7,926 nt of DNA, taken from assembly GCA_947452325.1 (NCBI GenBank), contig CANGCZ010000065.1, positions 1 through 7,926 on the forward strand, in the 5' to 3' direction. Below are positions 1 through 6,797 of this stretch, piece after piece. A program made the position numbers and the translations under genes. Source of the DNA: Comamonadaceae bacterium (lineage in GTDB: Bacteria > Pseudomonadota > Gammaproteobacteria > Burkholderiales > Burkholderiaceae_C). Numbering within the stretch: the first letter of the stretch is position 1; every line of letters begins with the position of its first letter. The notes under the pieces are model-generated. The model did not search any database. It was given only the letters and a program-made list of their open reading frames with translations, and was not told the DNA's origin.

Positions 1-2088
1 CTGGGTTTTCAGCGCGTCATACAGCGCGCCATCATGCACGTGCAATCCACTGGCAATGGCAAAAAAGAAGTCACCGGGGCCAATGTGCTGGTCGCCATCT
101 TTGGTGAAAAAGATTCACACGCCGTGTATTACCTCCACCAACAAGGCGTGACCCGTTTGGATGTGGTGAATTTCATTGCCCACGGCATCAAAAAATCTGA
201 CCCCCAAGAGCCTGTCAAAGGCGCTGAATCCAGCGCTCCAGAGGCTGAAGAGAGCACAGACAAATCGGAAAAAACATCGCCGCTGGAGCAGTTCACTCAA
301 AACCTGAACCAGATGGCCAAAGACGGCAAGATCGACCCCCTGATCGGCCGTGAATACGAAGTTGAGCGTGTCATTCAGATTTTGTGCCGTCGCCGCAAAA
401 ACAACCCCTTGCTGGTGGGCGAAGCCGGTGTGGGCAAAACCGCGATTGCCGAAGGCCTGGCTTGGCGCATCACGCAAAAAGATGTGCCTGAAATTTTGGC
501 TGATTCACAGGTGTATTCGCTGGACATGGGCGCCTTGCTGGCGGGAACCAAATACCGAGGTGATTTCGAGCAGCGTCTCAAAGGCGTGTTGAAGTCACTC
601 AAAGACAAACCTAACGCTGTGTTGTTCATCGATGAAATCCACACGTTGATAGGCGCGGGTGCGGCTTCCGGCGGTACTTTGGATGCGTCCAATTTGCTCA
701 AACCTGCACTGTCCAGCGGCCAACTCAAATGCATTGGTGCCACCACCTTCACCGAATACCGTGGCATTTTCGAAAAAGATGCAGCTTTGTCACGCCGCTT
801 CCAAAAGGTGGATGTGGTCGAGCCCACGGTCGAACAAACTGTGGACATTCTCAAAGGCTTGAAATCACGCTTTGAAGAGCACCACAGCGTGAAGTACGCC
901 GTGGCTGCTTTGCAAGCCGCCGCAGAGCTGAGCGCCAAATACATCAACGACCGTCATTTGCCTGACAAGGCGATTGATGTGATCGACGAAGCAGGTGCGG
1001 CGCAACGCATTCTGCCTGTATCCAAGCGCAAGAAAACCATCACCAAATCCGAGATTGAAGACATCGTCGCCAAGATCGCACGTATCCCGCCAGCCAGTGT
1101 GTCTAATGACGATCGCGGCAAACTGCAAACCCTGGAACGCGATTTGAAAAGCGTGGTCTTCGGTCAAGACAAAGCGCTGGAAGTGCTGGCCTCCTCTGTC
1201 AAGATGGCGCGTTCTGGTTTGGGCAAAGCAGACAAACCGATTGGCGCGTTTTTATTCAGCGGCCCCACCGGTGTGGGCAAAACCGAAGCCGCCAAACAAC
1301 TGGCTTACATATTGGGTATTGAATTGCTGCGCTTTGACATGTCCGAGTACATGGAACGTCACGCGGTCAGCCGCTTGATCGGCGCGCCTCCGGGCTACGT
1401 CGGTTTTGATCAGGGCGGTTTGCTCACCGAGGCTGTTACCAAGAAACCGCATGCAGTTTTGCTGTTAGATGAAATTGAAAAAGCACATCCTGATATTTTC
1501 AACGTGCTGCTTCAAGTCATGGACCATGGCACATTGACAGACAACAACGGTCGCAAAGCCGACTTCCGCAACGTCATCATCATCATGACGACCAATGCAG
1601 GAGCCGAGACCATGAATAAGTCAACCATAGGCTTTACCAATGCGCGTGAACCCGGCGATGAAATGGCGGATATCAAACGCTTGTTCACGCCAGAGTTTCG
1701 CAACCGCTTAGATGCCACGGTCAGCTTCAAACCGCTGGACGAAGTCGTCATCATGCGAGTGGTTGACAAGTTTTTACTGCAACTCGAAACCCAACTGGCA
1801 GAGAAAAAAGTCGATGTCACCTTCACCGACGATTTGCGTAAATACCTGGCCAAAAAAGGCTTTGATCCGCTCATGGGCGCACGCCCCATGCAGCGCCTGA
1901 TTCAGGACATGATCCGCCGCGCACTGGCCGACGAACTGTTGTTCGGTCGATTGACCGAAGGCGGGCGCTTGACTGTGGGATTGGATGACAAAGACGAGGT
2001 GCTGCTTGATATACAGCCCCTGCCCAAAAAGGAAAGCCGTTCTTCCAAATCCGAACCGGCCGAACCCGAAGAAGCAGAGGCCAGTTAA
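1..2088 (+). CDS. clpA: ATP-dependent Clp protease ATP-binding subunit ClpA (5' partial)
   Basis: ClpA is the hexameric AAA+ unfoldase that recognises substrates, often through the ClpS adaptor, and threads them into the cytoplasmic ClpP peptidase. The frame is open from base 1, and the first visible residues (LGFQRVIQRAI before the first ATG at 34) match the second N-domain repeat of E. coli ClpA, so about 80 N-terminal residues and the true start lie upstream. In order: end of the N domain, a charged linker (about 190-290), AAA+ domain 1 with Walker A GEAGVGKT (418-441) and Walker B LFIDEIH (from 622), and AAA+ domain 2 with Walker A GPTGVGKT (1261-1284) and Walker B VLLLDEI (from 1456). 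The ClpP-docking loop reads IGF (1627-1635), where E. coli ClpA has IGL. The C-terminus is an acidic, Ser/Glu-rich tail. The IGF loop and the ClpA-type N domain and linker argue against ClpB, which lacks a docking loop and has a long middle coiled coil. The TAA stop is one base before yebC. Identification is very secure. Confidence 0.97.
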   Translation: MGFQRVIQRAIMHVQSTGNGKKEVTGANVLVAIFGEKDSHAVYYLHQQGVTRLDVVNFIAHGIKKSDPQEPVKGAESSAPEAEESTDKSEKTSPLEQFTQNLNQMAKDGKIDPLIGREYEVERVIQILCRRRKNNPLLVGEAGVGKTAIAEGLAWRITQKDVPEILADSQVYSLDMGALLAGTKYRGDFEQRLKGVLKSLKDKPNAVLFIDEIHTLIGAGAASGGTLDASNLLKPALSSGQLKCIGATTFTEYRGIFEKDAALSRRFQKVDVVEPTVEQTVDILKGLKSRFEEHHSVKYAVAALQAAAELSAKYINDRHLPDKAIDVIDEAGAAQRILPVSKRKKTITKSEIEDIVAKIARIPPASVSNDDRGKLQTLERDLKSVVFGQDKALEVLASSVKMARSGLGKADKPIGAFLFSGPTGVGKTEAAKQLAYILGIELLRFDMSEYMERHAVSRLIGAPPGYVGFDQGGLLTEAVTKKPHAVLLLDEIEKAHPDIFNVLLQVMDHGTLTDNNGRKADFRNVIIIMTTNAGAETMNKSTIGFTNAREPGDEMADIKRLFTPEFRNRLDATVSFKPLDEVVIMRVVDKFLLQLETQLAEKKVDVTFTDDLRKYLAKKGFDPLMGARPMQRLIQDMIRRALADELLFGRLTEGGRLTVGLDDKDEVLLDIQPLPKKESRSSKSEPAEPEEAEAS
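2076..2080 (+). promoter_or_regulatory. Ribosome binding site for yebC
   Basis: AGAGG lies nine bases before the GTG at 2090, inside the last codons of clpA. It supports the GTG start over in-frame ATG codons further upstream within clpA. Confidence 0.6.
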
Positions 2089-2089
2089 G

Positions 2090-2809
2090 GTGGCAGGTCA
2101 TAGCAAATGGGCCAATATCCAGCACCGAAAAGGCCGACAAGACGAAAAACGCGGCAAGGTCTGGACCCGGGTCATACGTGAAATCATGGTGGCGGCACGC
2201 GCAGGCGGTGGTGATTTGCAAGTCAATCCCCGTCTGCGATTAGCGGTTGAAAAAGCCAAGGCGGCCAATATGCCAGCCGACACCATCAAGCGCAACATCG
2301 ACAAAGCCACCGGTAACCTTGAAGGCGTGCATTACGAGGAAATCCGCTACGAAGGCTACGGCATAGGCGGCGTGGCATTGATGGTCGATACCATGACCGA
2401 CAACAAAGTGCGCACGGTCGCTGAAGTACGCCACGCACTCAGCAAACACGGCGGCAACCTAGGCACCGACGGCTCGGTGGCGTTTCAATTCAAACACTGC
2501 GGTCAGTTGATTCTGGCACCAGGCACTTCCGAAGATGCCGTCATGGAAGTCGCGCTTGAAGCTGGCGCCCAAGACGTGCTGACCGATGATGACGGTGCCA
2601 TCGAAGTGTTGACTGACCCGGCCGACTTTGAAGCGGTCAAGGCGGCGTTGGACAAAGCCGGCATGGCGCCTGCCATGGCTGAAATCACTTACCGCGCAGA
2701 CATCACTATCGAATTAAGCGAAGAAGATCAAGTCAAAATGCAAAAAATCATCGACGCTTTGGAAGACCTTGACGACGTGCAAGAGGTCTATCACAACGCT
2801 GCCTTATGA
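2090..2809 (+). CDS. yebC: YebC/PmpR (TACO1) family regulatory protein
   Basis: This is a 239-residue cytoplasmic protein of the YebC/TACO1 family. Members were first described as DNA-binding transcriptional regulators (such as PmpR); more recent work links the family, including mitochondrial TACO1, to translation of proline-rich stretches. Which role applies here cannot be read from the sequence. The start is GTG: the family signature AGHSKWANIQHRK follows at once, and AGAGG sits nine bases upstream. An upstream in-frame ATG (1985) would add 35 residues encoded within clpA in another frame, with no family counterpart. Other family features are KAKAANMPADTIKRNI near residues 54-69, YEGYGIGGVALMV at about 85-97, and an acidic C-terminal domain ending in LDDVQEVYHN. 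Length is typical (about 240). It begins one base after the clpA stop and overlaps purD by four bases (ATGA), so coupled translation with both neighbours is likely. Confidence 0.95.
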   Translation: MAGHSKWANIQHRKGRQDEKRGKVWTRVIREIMVAARAGGGDLQVNPRLRLAVEKAKAANMPADTIKRNIDKATGNLEGVHYEEIRYEGYGIGGVALMVDTMTDNKVRTVAEVRHALSKHGGNLGTDGSVAFQFKHCGQLILAPGTSEDAVMEVALEAGAQDVLTDDDGAIEVLTDPADFEAVKAALDKAGMAPAMAEITYRADITIELSEEDQVKMQKIIDALEDLDDVQEVYHNAAL

Positions 2810-4095
2810 AAATTCTGGTCATAGGCTCAGGCGGTCGGGAACATGCATTGGCATGGAAGTTAACCCAGTCGCCGCAAGTGCAAATGGTTTACGTGGCACC
2901 CGGTAACGCGGGGATTGCACGCAACAAGGATTTACAGGTACTGCCCCTGACTGACGTGGTGGCATTGCGCGAATGGGCGCAATCCAACGACATAGGTTTG
3001 ACTGTGGTCGGACCCGAGGCGCCTTTGGCGGCCGGGGTGGTAGACGAATTCCGGGCCCACGGCTTGCGCATTTTCGGACCGACGCAGGCTGCTGCGCAAT
3101 TGGAAAGCTCCAAAGCGTTTTCCAAAGCTTTTATGCAGCGCCACCATATTCCGACAGCGGCTTACCAAGTGTTTGAAGACGCCACGGCGGCCCATGCGTA
3201 TGTGGATGCACAAGGTGCGCCTATCGTGGTCAAGGCAGACGGACTGGCAGCTGGCAAAGGCGTGGTGGTTGCCACCACTGTGCAAGAGGCCCACGCGGCA
3301 ATCGATCACATGTTGGCCCCGGATCAAAATGGTATCCAACACGCAGGCGGCAAAGCCCGGGTGGTGATCGAAGAATTTTTAGACGGCGAAGAGGCCAGTT
3401 TCATGGTGGTCGCCCATGGTCAAGTGGCTGTGCCACTGGCCACCTCCCAAGACCACAAGCGTTTGCAAGACGGTGACCAAGGTCCTAACACCGGGGGCAT
3501 GGGTGCTTATTCGCCTGCGCCGGTGGTGACGCCGGAAATACATGCACGCGTCATGCGAGAAGTGATACAGCCGACATTGAAAGGCATGGAGTCTGACGGC
3601 ATTCCTTACACCGGTTTTTTGTACGCCGGATTGATGATAGGTGCCCAAGGTCAAATCAAGGTGTTGGAGTTCAATTGCCGCATGGGCGACCCTGAGACCC
3701 AGCCCATACTGATTCGTTTGAAAAGCGATTTCCTGTCATTGCTGTTGGCTGCTACTGAGCCCGAGCCGTCCCAGTTGGCCAAGATCGAATTGGAATGGGA
3801 CAGACGTGTGGCTTTAGGTGTGGTCATGGCAGCGCACGGATATCCCGGCACAGTGCGCAAAGGCGATGTCATACACGGACTCGTTGCGGACAAGCCCGAC
3901 GCCATGGTGTTTCATGCCGCTACCGCCGTGCAAGGTCAGGACATCGTGACCTCCGGCGGGCGTGTGCTGTGCGCCACGGCCTTGGGCGACACTGTCCGTC
4001 AGGCCCAAGCGCACGCCTATGAATTGGTTGACGCGATTCACTTTGACGGCGCACAGGTCAGGCGCGATATCGGTCACAGGGGTGTCAAACGTTGA
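2806..4095 (+). CDS. purD: Phosphoribosylamine--glycine ligase (GARS)
   Basis: PurD carries out the second step of de novo purine synthesis in the cytoplasm, joining 5-phosphoribosylamine and glycine with ATP to give glycinamide ribonucleotide. The 429-residue product has the same length as the E. coli enzyme. Visible features are the N-terminal dinucleotide-fold motif VIGSGGREHA (residues 5-14), the ATP-grasp region KADGLAAGKG (143-152), the family signature around GPNTGGMGAYSPAP (226-239), and EFNCRMGDPETQ (288-299), which carries the metal- and nucleotide-binding acidic residues. It starts with an ATG overlapping the yebC stop (ATGA). The nearest purine-rich stretch (AAGAGG, 2781-2786) is about 19 bases upstream, too far for a standard ribosome binding site, so initiation probably depends on ribosomes finishing yebC. 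Other purine genes are absent nearby, as expected where pur genes are scattered. Confidence 0.97.
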   Translation: MKILVIGSGGREHALAWKLTQSPQVQMVYVAPGNAGIARNKDLQVLPLTDVVALREWAQSNDIGLTVVGPEAPLAAGVVDEFRAHGLRIFGPTQAAAQLESSKAFSKAFMQRHHIPTAAYQVFEDATAAHAYVDAQGAPIVVKADGLAAGKGVVVATTVQEAHAAIDHMLAPDQNGIQHAGGKARVVIEEFLDGEEASFMVVAHGQVAVPLATSQDHKRLQDGDQGPNTGGMGAYSPAPVVTPEIHARVMREVIQPTLKGMESDGIPYTGFLYAGLMIGAQGQIKVLEFNCRMGDPETQPILIRLKSDFLSLLLAATEPEPSQLAKIELEWDRRVALGVVMAAHGYPGTVRKGDVIHGLVADKPDAMVFHAATAVQGQDIVTSGGRVLCATALGDTVRQAQAHAYELVDAIHFDGAQVRRDIGHRGVKR

Positions 4096-4125
4096 CGCCG
4101 GCTTTTTGATTCAAGGACCACCACA
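4096..4125 (+). other. Short intergenic spacer between purD and hemF
   Basis: This is the only non-coding gap of note in the window, 30 bases long. It contains the palindrome GCCGGC followed by a short T run, but no stem and loop large enough for an intrinsic terminator, and then the hemF ribosome binding site. I see no promoter with paired -35 and -10 elements in it. Confidence 0.6.
4113..4117 (+). promoter_or_regulatory. Ribosome binding site for hemF
   Basis: AAGGA lies eight bases before the ATG at 4126. It is one of the clearest Shine-Dalgarno sequences in the window and fits independent initiation of hemF. Confidence 0.75.
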
Positions 4126-5040
4126 ATGAATCCTGCCTTCACCCCCGTTCGCACTTATCTCATGGATTTGCAGCAGCGCATCACCTCTGCGTTGACAGCT
4201 ATCGATGGCCATGCGTTTTTATCAGACAGTTGGGAAAAGCCCAAAGGCGAAACCCTGCAAGGCAATGGCAACACCATGATCATGGAACAGGGCAAAGTGT
4301 TTGAGCGCGCCGGTGTGGGGTTTTCTCATGTCACCGGACCCAAGTTGCCGCCCTCGGCCACTCAGCACCGGCCCGAATTGAACGGCTCACCCTTTGAGGC
4401 CATGGGCGTGTCTTTGGTGTTTCACCCGCGCAATCCTTACGTGCCCACGGTTCACATGAATGTGCGGGCTTTGATGGCCAACACCGCCAGCGGCGAGTCA
4501 GTGGCCTGGTTTGGCGGCGGCATGGACTTGACGCCTTACTATGGTTTTGACGAAGACGCCGTGCATTTCCACAGCACCTGCAAGCAGGCGCTTGATGGTT
4601 TTGGTAAACATCTGTACCCGCGCTTTAAAACCTGGTGCGACGAGTATTTCTTTTTGAAGCACCGCAATGAACCGCGCGGCATAGGTGGTATTTTTTACGA
4701 TGATTTTTCAGAACTGGGTTTTGAGCGCAGCTTTGAAATGATGCGAAGTGTGGGTGACCATCTGGTCAAAGCGTATTTGCCCATAGTCGAAAAGCGCATG
4801 AACACGCCATACGGTGAGCGCGAGCGCGAGCACCAGTTGTACCGGCGGGGCCGTTACGTAGAGTTCAATTTGGTGTTTGACCGTGGTACGCATTTTGGCT
4901 TGCAGTCGGGCGGGCGCACAGAATCCATTTTGTTGTCCATGCCGCCCTTGGTGACCTGGTCTTACCAGCGCCAACCCGAACCGGGTTCGGCTGAGCACCG
5001 GCTCTACACCGATTACCTCAAACCTAAAGCCTGGATTTGA
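4126..5040 (+). CDS. hemF: Oxygen-dependent coproporphyrinogen III oxidase
   Basis: HemF converts coproporphyrinogen III to protoporphyrinogen IX by two oxidative decarboxylations that need O2, a late step in heme synthesis. The product has 304 residues (E. coli HemF has 299). It contains the family signatures VFHPRNPYVPTVHMN (98-112), YYGFDEDAVHFH (138-149), NEPRGIGGIFYDD (181-193) and a C-terminal RRGRYVEFNLVFDRGT stretch followed by GLQSGGRTESILLSMPP. His100, His110, His149 and His179 fall at a constant offset of four from the conserved E. coli residues 96, 106, 145 and 175 as I recall them, so the active site looks intact. The ATG at 4126 is preceded by a good ribosome binding site. The gene implies aerobic growth; whether an oxygen-independent HemN also exists cannot be seen here. 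The stop overlaps the nadD start by four bases. Confidence 0.97.
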   Translation: MNPAFTPVRTYLMDLQQRITSALTAIDGHAFLSDSWEKPKGETLQGNGNTMIMEQGKVFERAGVGFSHVTGPKLPPSATQHRPELNGSPFEAMGVSLVFHPRNPYVPTVHMNVRALMANTASGESVAWFGGGMDLTPYYGFDEDAVHFHSTCKQALDGFGKHLYPRFKTWCDEYFFLKHRNEPRGIGGIFYDDFSELGFERSFEMMRSVGDHLVKAYLPIVEKRMNTPYGEREREHQLYRRGRYVEFNLVFDRGTHFGLQSGGRTESILLSMPPLVTWSYQRQPEPGSAEHRLYTDYLKPKAWI

Positions 5041-5666
5041 GCTTCACACCACCCGAACGCATCGGTTTGTACGGCGGCGCTTTTGACCCGCCGCATACCG
5101 CTCACCACGCCTTGGCCGCCTGTGCCATTCAGCAGTTGCAACTGGATGTGTTGTACGTGATACCTACCGGTGACGCCTGGCACAAAAGCCGCACTCTGAC
5201 GCCTGCACACCATCGCTTGGCCATGGCCAAGCTGCATTTCGGAGATTTGCCTCTGGCCGTGGTCGACGACCGCGAGCTTTTGCGCCAAGGCCCGAGTTAC
5301 ACCATAGACAGCTTGAGAGAGTTGGCTGATGCTCACCCCAAAGCCGGGCTATTTCTGCTCATGGGCGCTGATCAAGCACAGCGTTTTGAGACCTGGAAAG
5401 ACTGGATGCAGATCGCAGAACTGGCGCAACTGGCGGTGGCGCCGCGCGAAACTGGAGATTCGTCCGGTGCTTTACCGTATGAGTGGCACAATCACGGCTT
5501 GATCAGGGCGACGCTATTGAACATGCCACTGGCAAACGTCAGCGCCACCGACATACGTTCCGGCTTGGAACAGGGCTCAGGCCCCGCTCACACTTTGAAG
5601 CCGTCCGTGCTTCAATATATTCAACATCATCACCTTTATATGGACCGCCATGACCGAAGTCTCTGA
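5037..5666 (+). CDS. nadD: Nicotinate-nucleotide adenylyltransferase
   Basis: NadD transfers AMP from ATP to nicotinate mononucleotide, giving deamido-NAD on the way to NAD. The 209-residue product is of usual length. It has the nucleotidyltransferase motif GGAFDPPHTAHH (13-24), in which Ala replaces the glycine of the classical HxGH form; from memory this variant is common in betaproteobacterial NadD. It also has GPSYTIDSL (85-93), MGADQ (109-113) and the C-terminal motif VSATDIR (168-174), a form of ISxTxxR. The start is a TTG overlapping the hemF stop (TTGA). An in-frame stop at 5025-5027 limits the choice to this TTG or a CTG at 5031, and any later start would remove the first beta strand. 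The ribosome binding site is weak (TAAAG at 5025-5029). Synthesis is therefore probably coupled to hemF and modest. The end overlaps rsfS by 17 bases. Confidence 0.94.
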   Translation: MSFTPPERIGLYGGAFDPPHTAHHALAACAIQQLQLDVLYVIPTGDAWHKSRTLTPAHHRLAMAKLHFGDLPLAVVDDRELLRQGPSYTIDSLRELADAHPKAGLFLLMGADQAQRFETWKDWMQIAELAQLAVAPRETGDSSGALPYEWHNHGLIRATLLNMPLANVSATDIRSGLEQGSGPAHTLKPSVLQYIQHHHLYMDRHDRSL

Positions 5667-6333
5667 AAAAAAAGACGTACAAAAATTGCAGCGCATTGTT
5701 GTCGACAGTCTGGAAGACGTGAAGGCGCAAGACATTGCCGTCTTCAACACAGAACACCTGTCTGCCTTGTTTGAACGCGTTGTCATCGCCAGCGGCACGT
5801 CCAACCGCCAGACCAAGGCTTTGGCCGCCAATGTGCGTGACGATGTACGTGACGGCGGTTTCGGTAAACCTCGTATCGAAGGCGAAGAAAACGGCGAATG
5901 GATCATCGTCGACTGCGGTTCGGTGGTGGTACACATCATGCAACCAACCATCCGTCAATACTACAACCTGGAAGAAATCTGGGGCGACAAACCCGTGCGC
6001 ATCAAGCTTGGCGCGCCGCTGCCCAAGGCTGTGAGCAAGGCTGTCGAGGTCATTGAACCGGTGGTTAAAAAACCTGCCCGTCAAACGGCCGGCAAAACAT
6101 CAACCGACAAAAGCAAAACCAGATCACCTCGAGCCACAGGCTCTGCAAAACCGGCGGCTGCCGTCAAAAAAACCGTGTCACCAGCTGCCCCGGCTAAAAA
6201 AACCGCGACCAAGGCACCGGTCAAAAAAGTCATTCAAGCCAAACCTGTGGCCGCTAAAAAACCTGCGGCTAAAAAACCTGCGGCGAAAAAATCCGCGCCT
6301 GCCAAAGCTGCTGCCCGCAAGCCGCGTGCATGA
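5650..6333 (+). CDS. rsfS: Ribosomal silencing factor RsfS with a long Lys/Ala/Pro-rich C-terminal tail
   Basis: RsfS (YbeB, iojap family) binds ribosomal protein uL14 on the 50S subunit and blocks joining with 30S, damping translation during starvation. Residues 8 to about 120 of the 227 form the family domain: LEDVKAQDIAVFN (21-33), ASGTSNRQTKALA (47-59), EWIIVDCGSVVVHIM (83-97) and the Tyr-Leu-Trp region YYNLEEIWGDKP (104-115). Standard family proteins are about 105-120 residues, so roughly half of this one is extra. From about 137 to the end it is dominated by Lys, Ala, Pro and Thr with AAKKP and PAKK repeats, looks disordered and strongly basic, and resembles histone H1-like or AlgP-like tails; its function is unknown. 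The ATG at 5650 lies 17 bases inside nadD with no clear ribosome binding site. It is followed by eight consecutive A (5666-5673). The stop overlaps the rlmH start (ATGA). Confidence 0.95.
   Translation: MTEVSEKKDVQKLQRIVVDSLEDVKAQDIAVFNTEHLSALFERVVIASGTSNRQTKALAANVRDDVRDGGFGKPRIEGEENGEWIIVDCGSVVVHIMQPTIRQYYNLEEIWGDKPVRIKLGAPLPKAVSKAVEVIEPVVKKPARQTAGKTSTDKSKTRSPRATGSAKPAAAVKKTVSPAAPAKKTATKAPVKKVIQAKPVAAKKPAAKKPAAKKSAPAKAAARKPRA
6250..6294 (+). repeat. 15-base tandem repeat encoding AAKKP in the rsfS tail
   Basis: Three consecutive in-frame 15-base units (6250-6264, 6265-6279, 6280-6294) encode AAKKP, AAKKP and AAKKS. The first two differ at one base; the third differs from the second at two. 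The unit keeps the reading frame, so changes in copy number would lengthen or shorten the basic tail without breaking the gene. Confidence 0.8.
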
Positions 6334-6797
6334 AGCTCTGGGTGGTCGCTGTGGGCCAGAGAGTGCCCGCCTGGGCGCAAACGGCCTGGGACGATTACGC
6401 CAAACGTTTTCCGCCCGATATCAAGCTGACCCTCAAAACCGTCAAAACAGAGCCCCGCGCATCCAAAACCTTGGCTCAGATCTGGGCTGCCGAACGCAGT
6501 CGCATTGATACGGCCGTTCCCAAAGACTGCTTGCGCGTCTGGCTCGATGAAAAAGGGACGCATGTCAACACCGCGGCATTGGCTGGTAAATGGCGAGCTT
6601 GGCAGGACAACGCGCAAGACGTGGCTTTCATCATTGGCGGGCCTGACGGCTTTGACCCGGTGCTGCGACAAGGCGGCCATGAATTAATGGCCCTTTCTCA
6701 TTTGACGCTGCCGCACGCCATGGTCAGGGTGTTGCTGGTAGAGCAGCTTTACCGCGCCTGGTCTATGCTGACCCATCACCCTTACCATCGCGAGTAA
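6330..6797 (+). CDS. rlmH: 23S rRNA (pseudouridine-1915-N3)-methyltransferase RlmH
   Basis: RlmH is a SPOUT-class (trefoil knot) enzyme that uses S-adenosylmethionine to methylate N3 of pseudouridine 1915 in helix 69 of 23S rRNA, acting on the assembled 70S ribosome. The product has 155 residues, exactly the E. coli length. Features are the start MKLWVVAVGQ, WLDEKG (71-76), the SAM-binding loop IIGGPDGF (101-108), the knot helix SHLTLPHAMVRVLLVEQLYR (123-142) and the conserved C-terminus HHPYHRE that reaches the active site. The ATG overlaps the rsfS stop by four bases and has no ribosome binding site, so it should be translated by ribosomes ending rsfS. The rsfS-rlmH pairing is widely conserved in bacteria. 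Its stop shares one base with the maf start (TAATG). Confidence 0.97.
   Translation: MKLWVVAVGQRVPAWAQTAWDDYAKRFPPDIKLTLKTVKTEPRASKTLAQIWAAERSRIDTAVPKDCLRVWLDEKGTHVNTAALAGKWRAWQDNAQDVAFIIGGPDGFDPVLRQGGHELMALSHLTLPHAMVRVLLVEQLYRAWSMLTHHPYHRE

Noticed and set aside
1..33. Starting clpA at the first visible ATG (position 34)
   Set aside because: The 11 codons before it are in frame and match the ClpA N domain, so the gene continues upstream of the window.
375..947. 190-residue open frame on the minus strand inside clpA
   Set aside because: It lies entirely opposite highly conserved ClpA sequence, has no recognisable domain or ribosome binding site, and is explained as a shadow of that gene's codon pattern.
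1985..2089. Possible upstream ATG start for yebC, 35 codons earlier
   Set aside because: The added residues come from the clpA coding end in another frame and do not resemble YebC, while the GTG at 2090 is followed at once by the family's conserved N-terminus and has a good ribosome binding site.
4091..4110. Possible terminator or promoter between purD and hemF (GCCGGC then a T run; TTGACG)
   Set aside because: The 6-base palindrome cannot form a stem with a loop, and no -10 element lies at the right distance from TTGACG.
5539..6084. 181-residue open frame on the minus strand across nadD and rsfS
   Set aside because: It is antisense to two confidently identified genes and shows no family features; shadow frame.
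6034..6333. The basic tail of RsfS as a separate histone-like gene fused by a frameshift
   Set aside because: The frame is continuous with no disruption, there is no internal start with a ribosome binding site, and the stop overlaps rlmH in the usual way, so it reads as one protein.
6053..6508. 151-residue basic open frame in another + frame across the rsfS tail and rlmH
   Set aside because: Its basic first half is just the Lys-rich tail read one base off, and its second half is out-of-frame RlmH. No start signal was seen.
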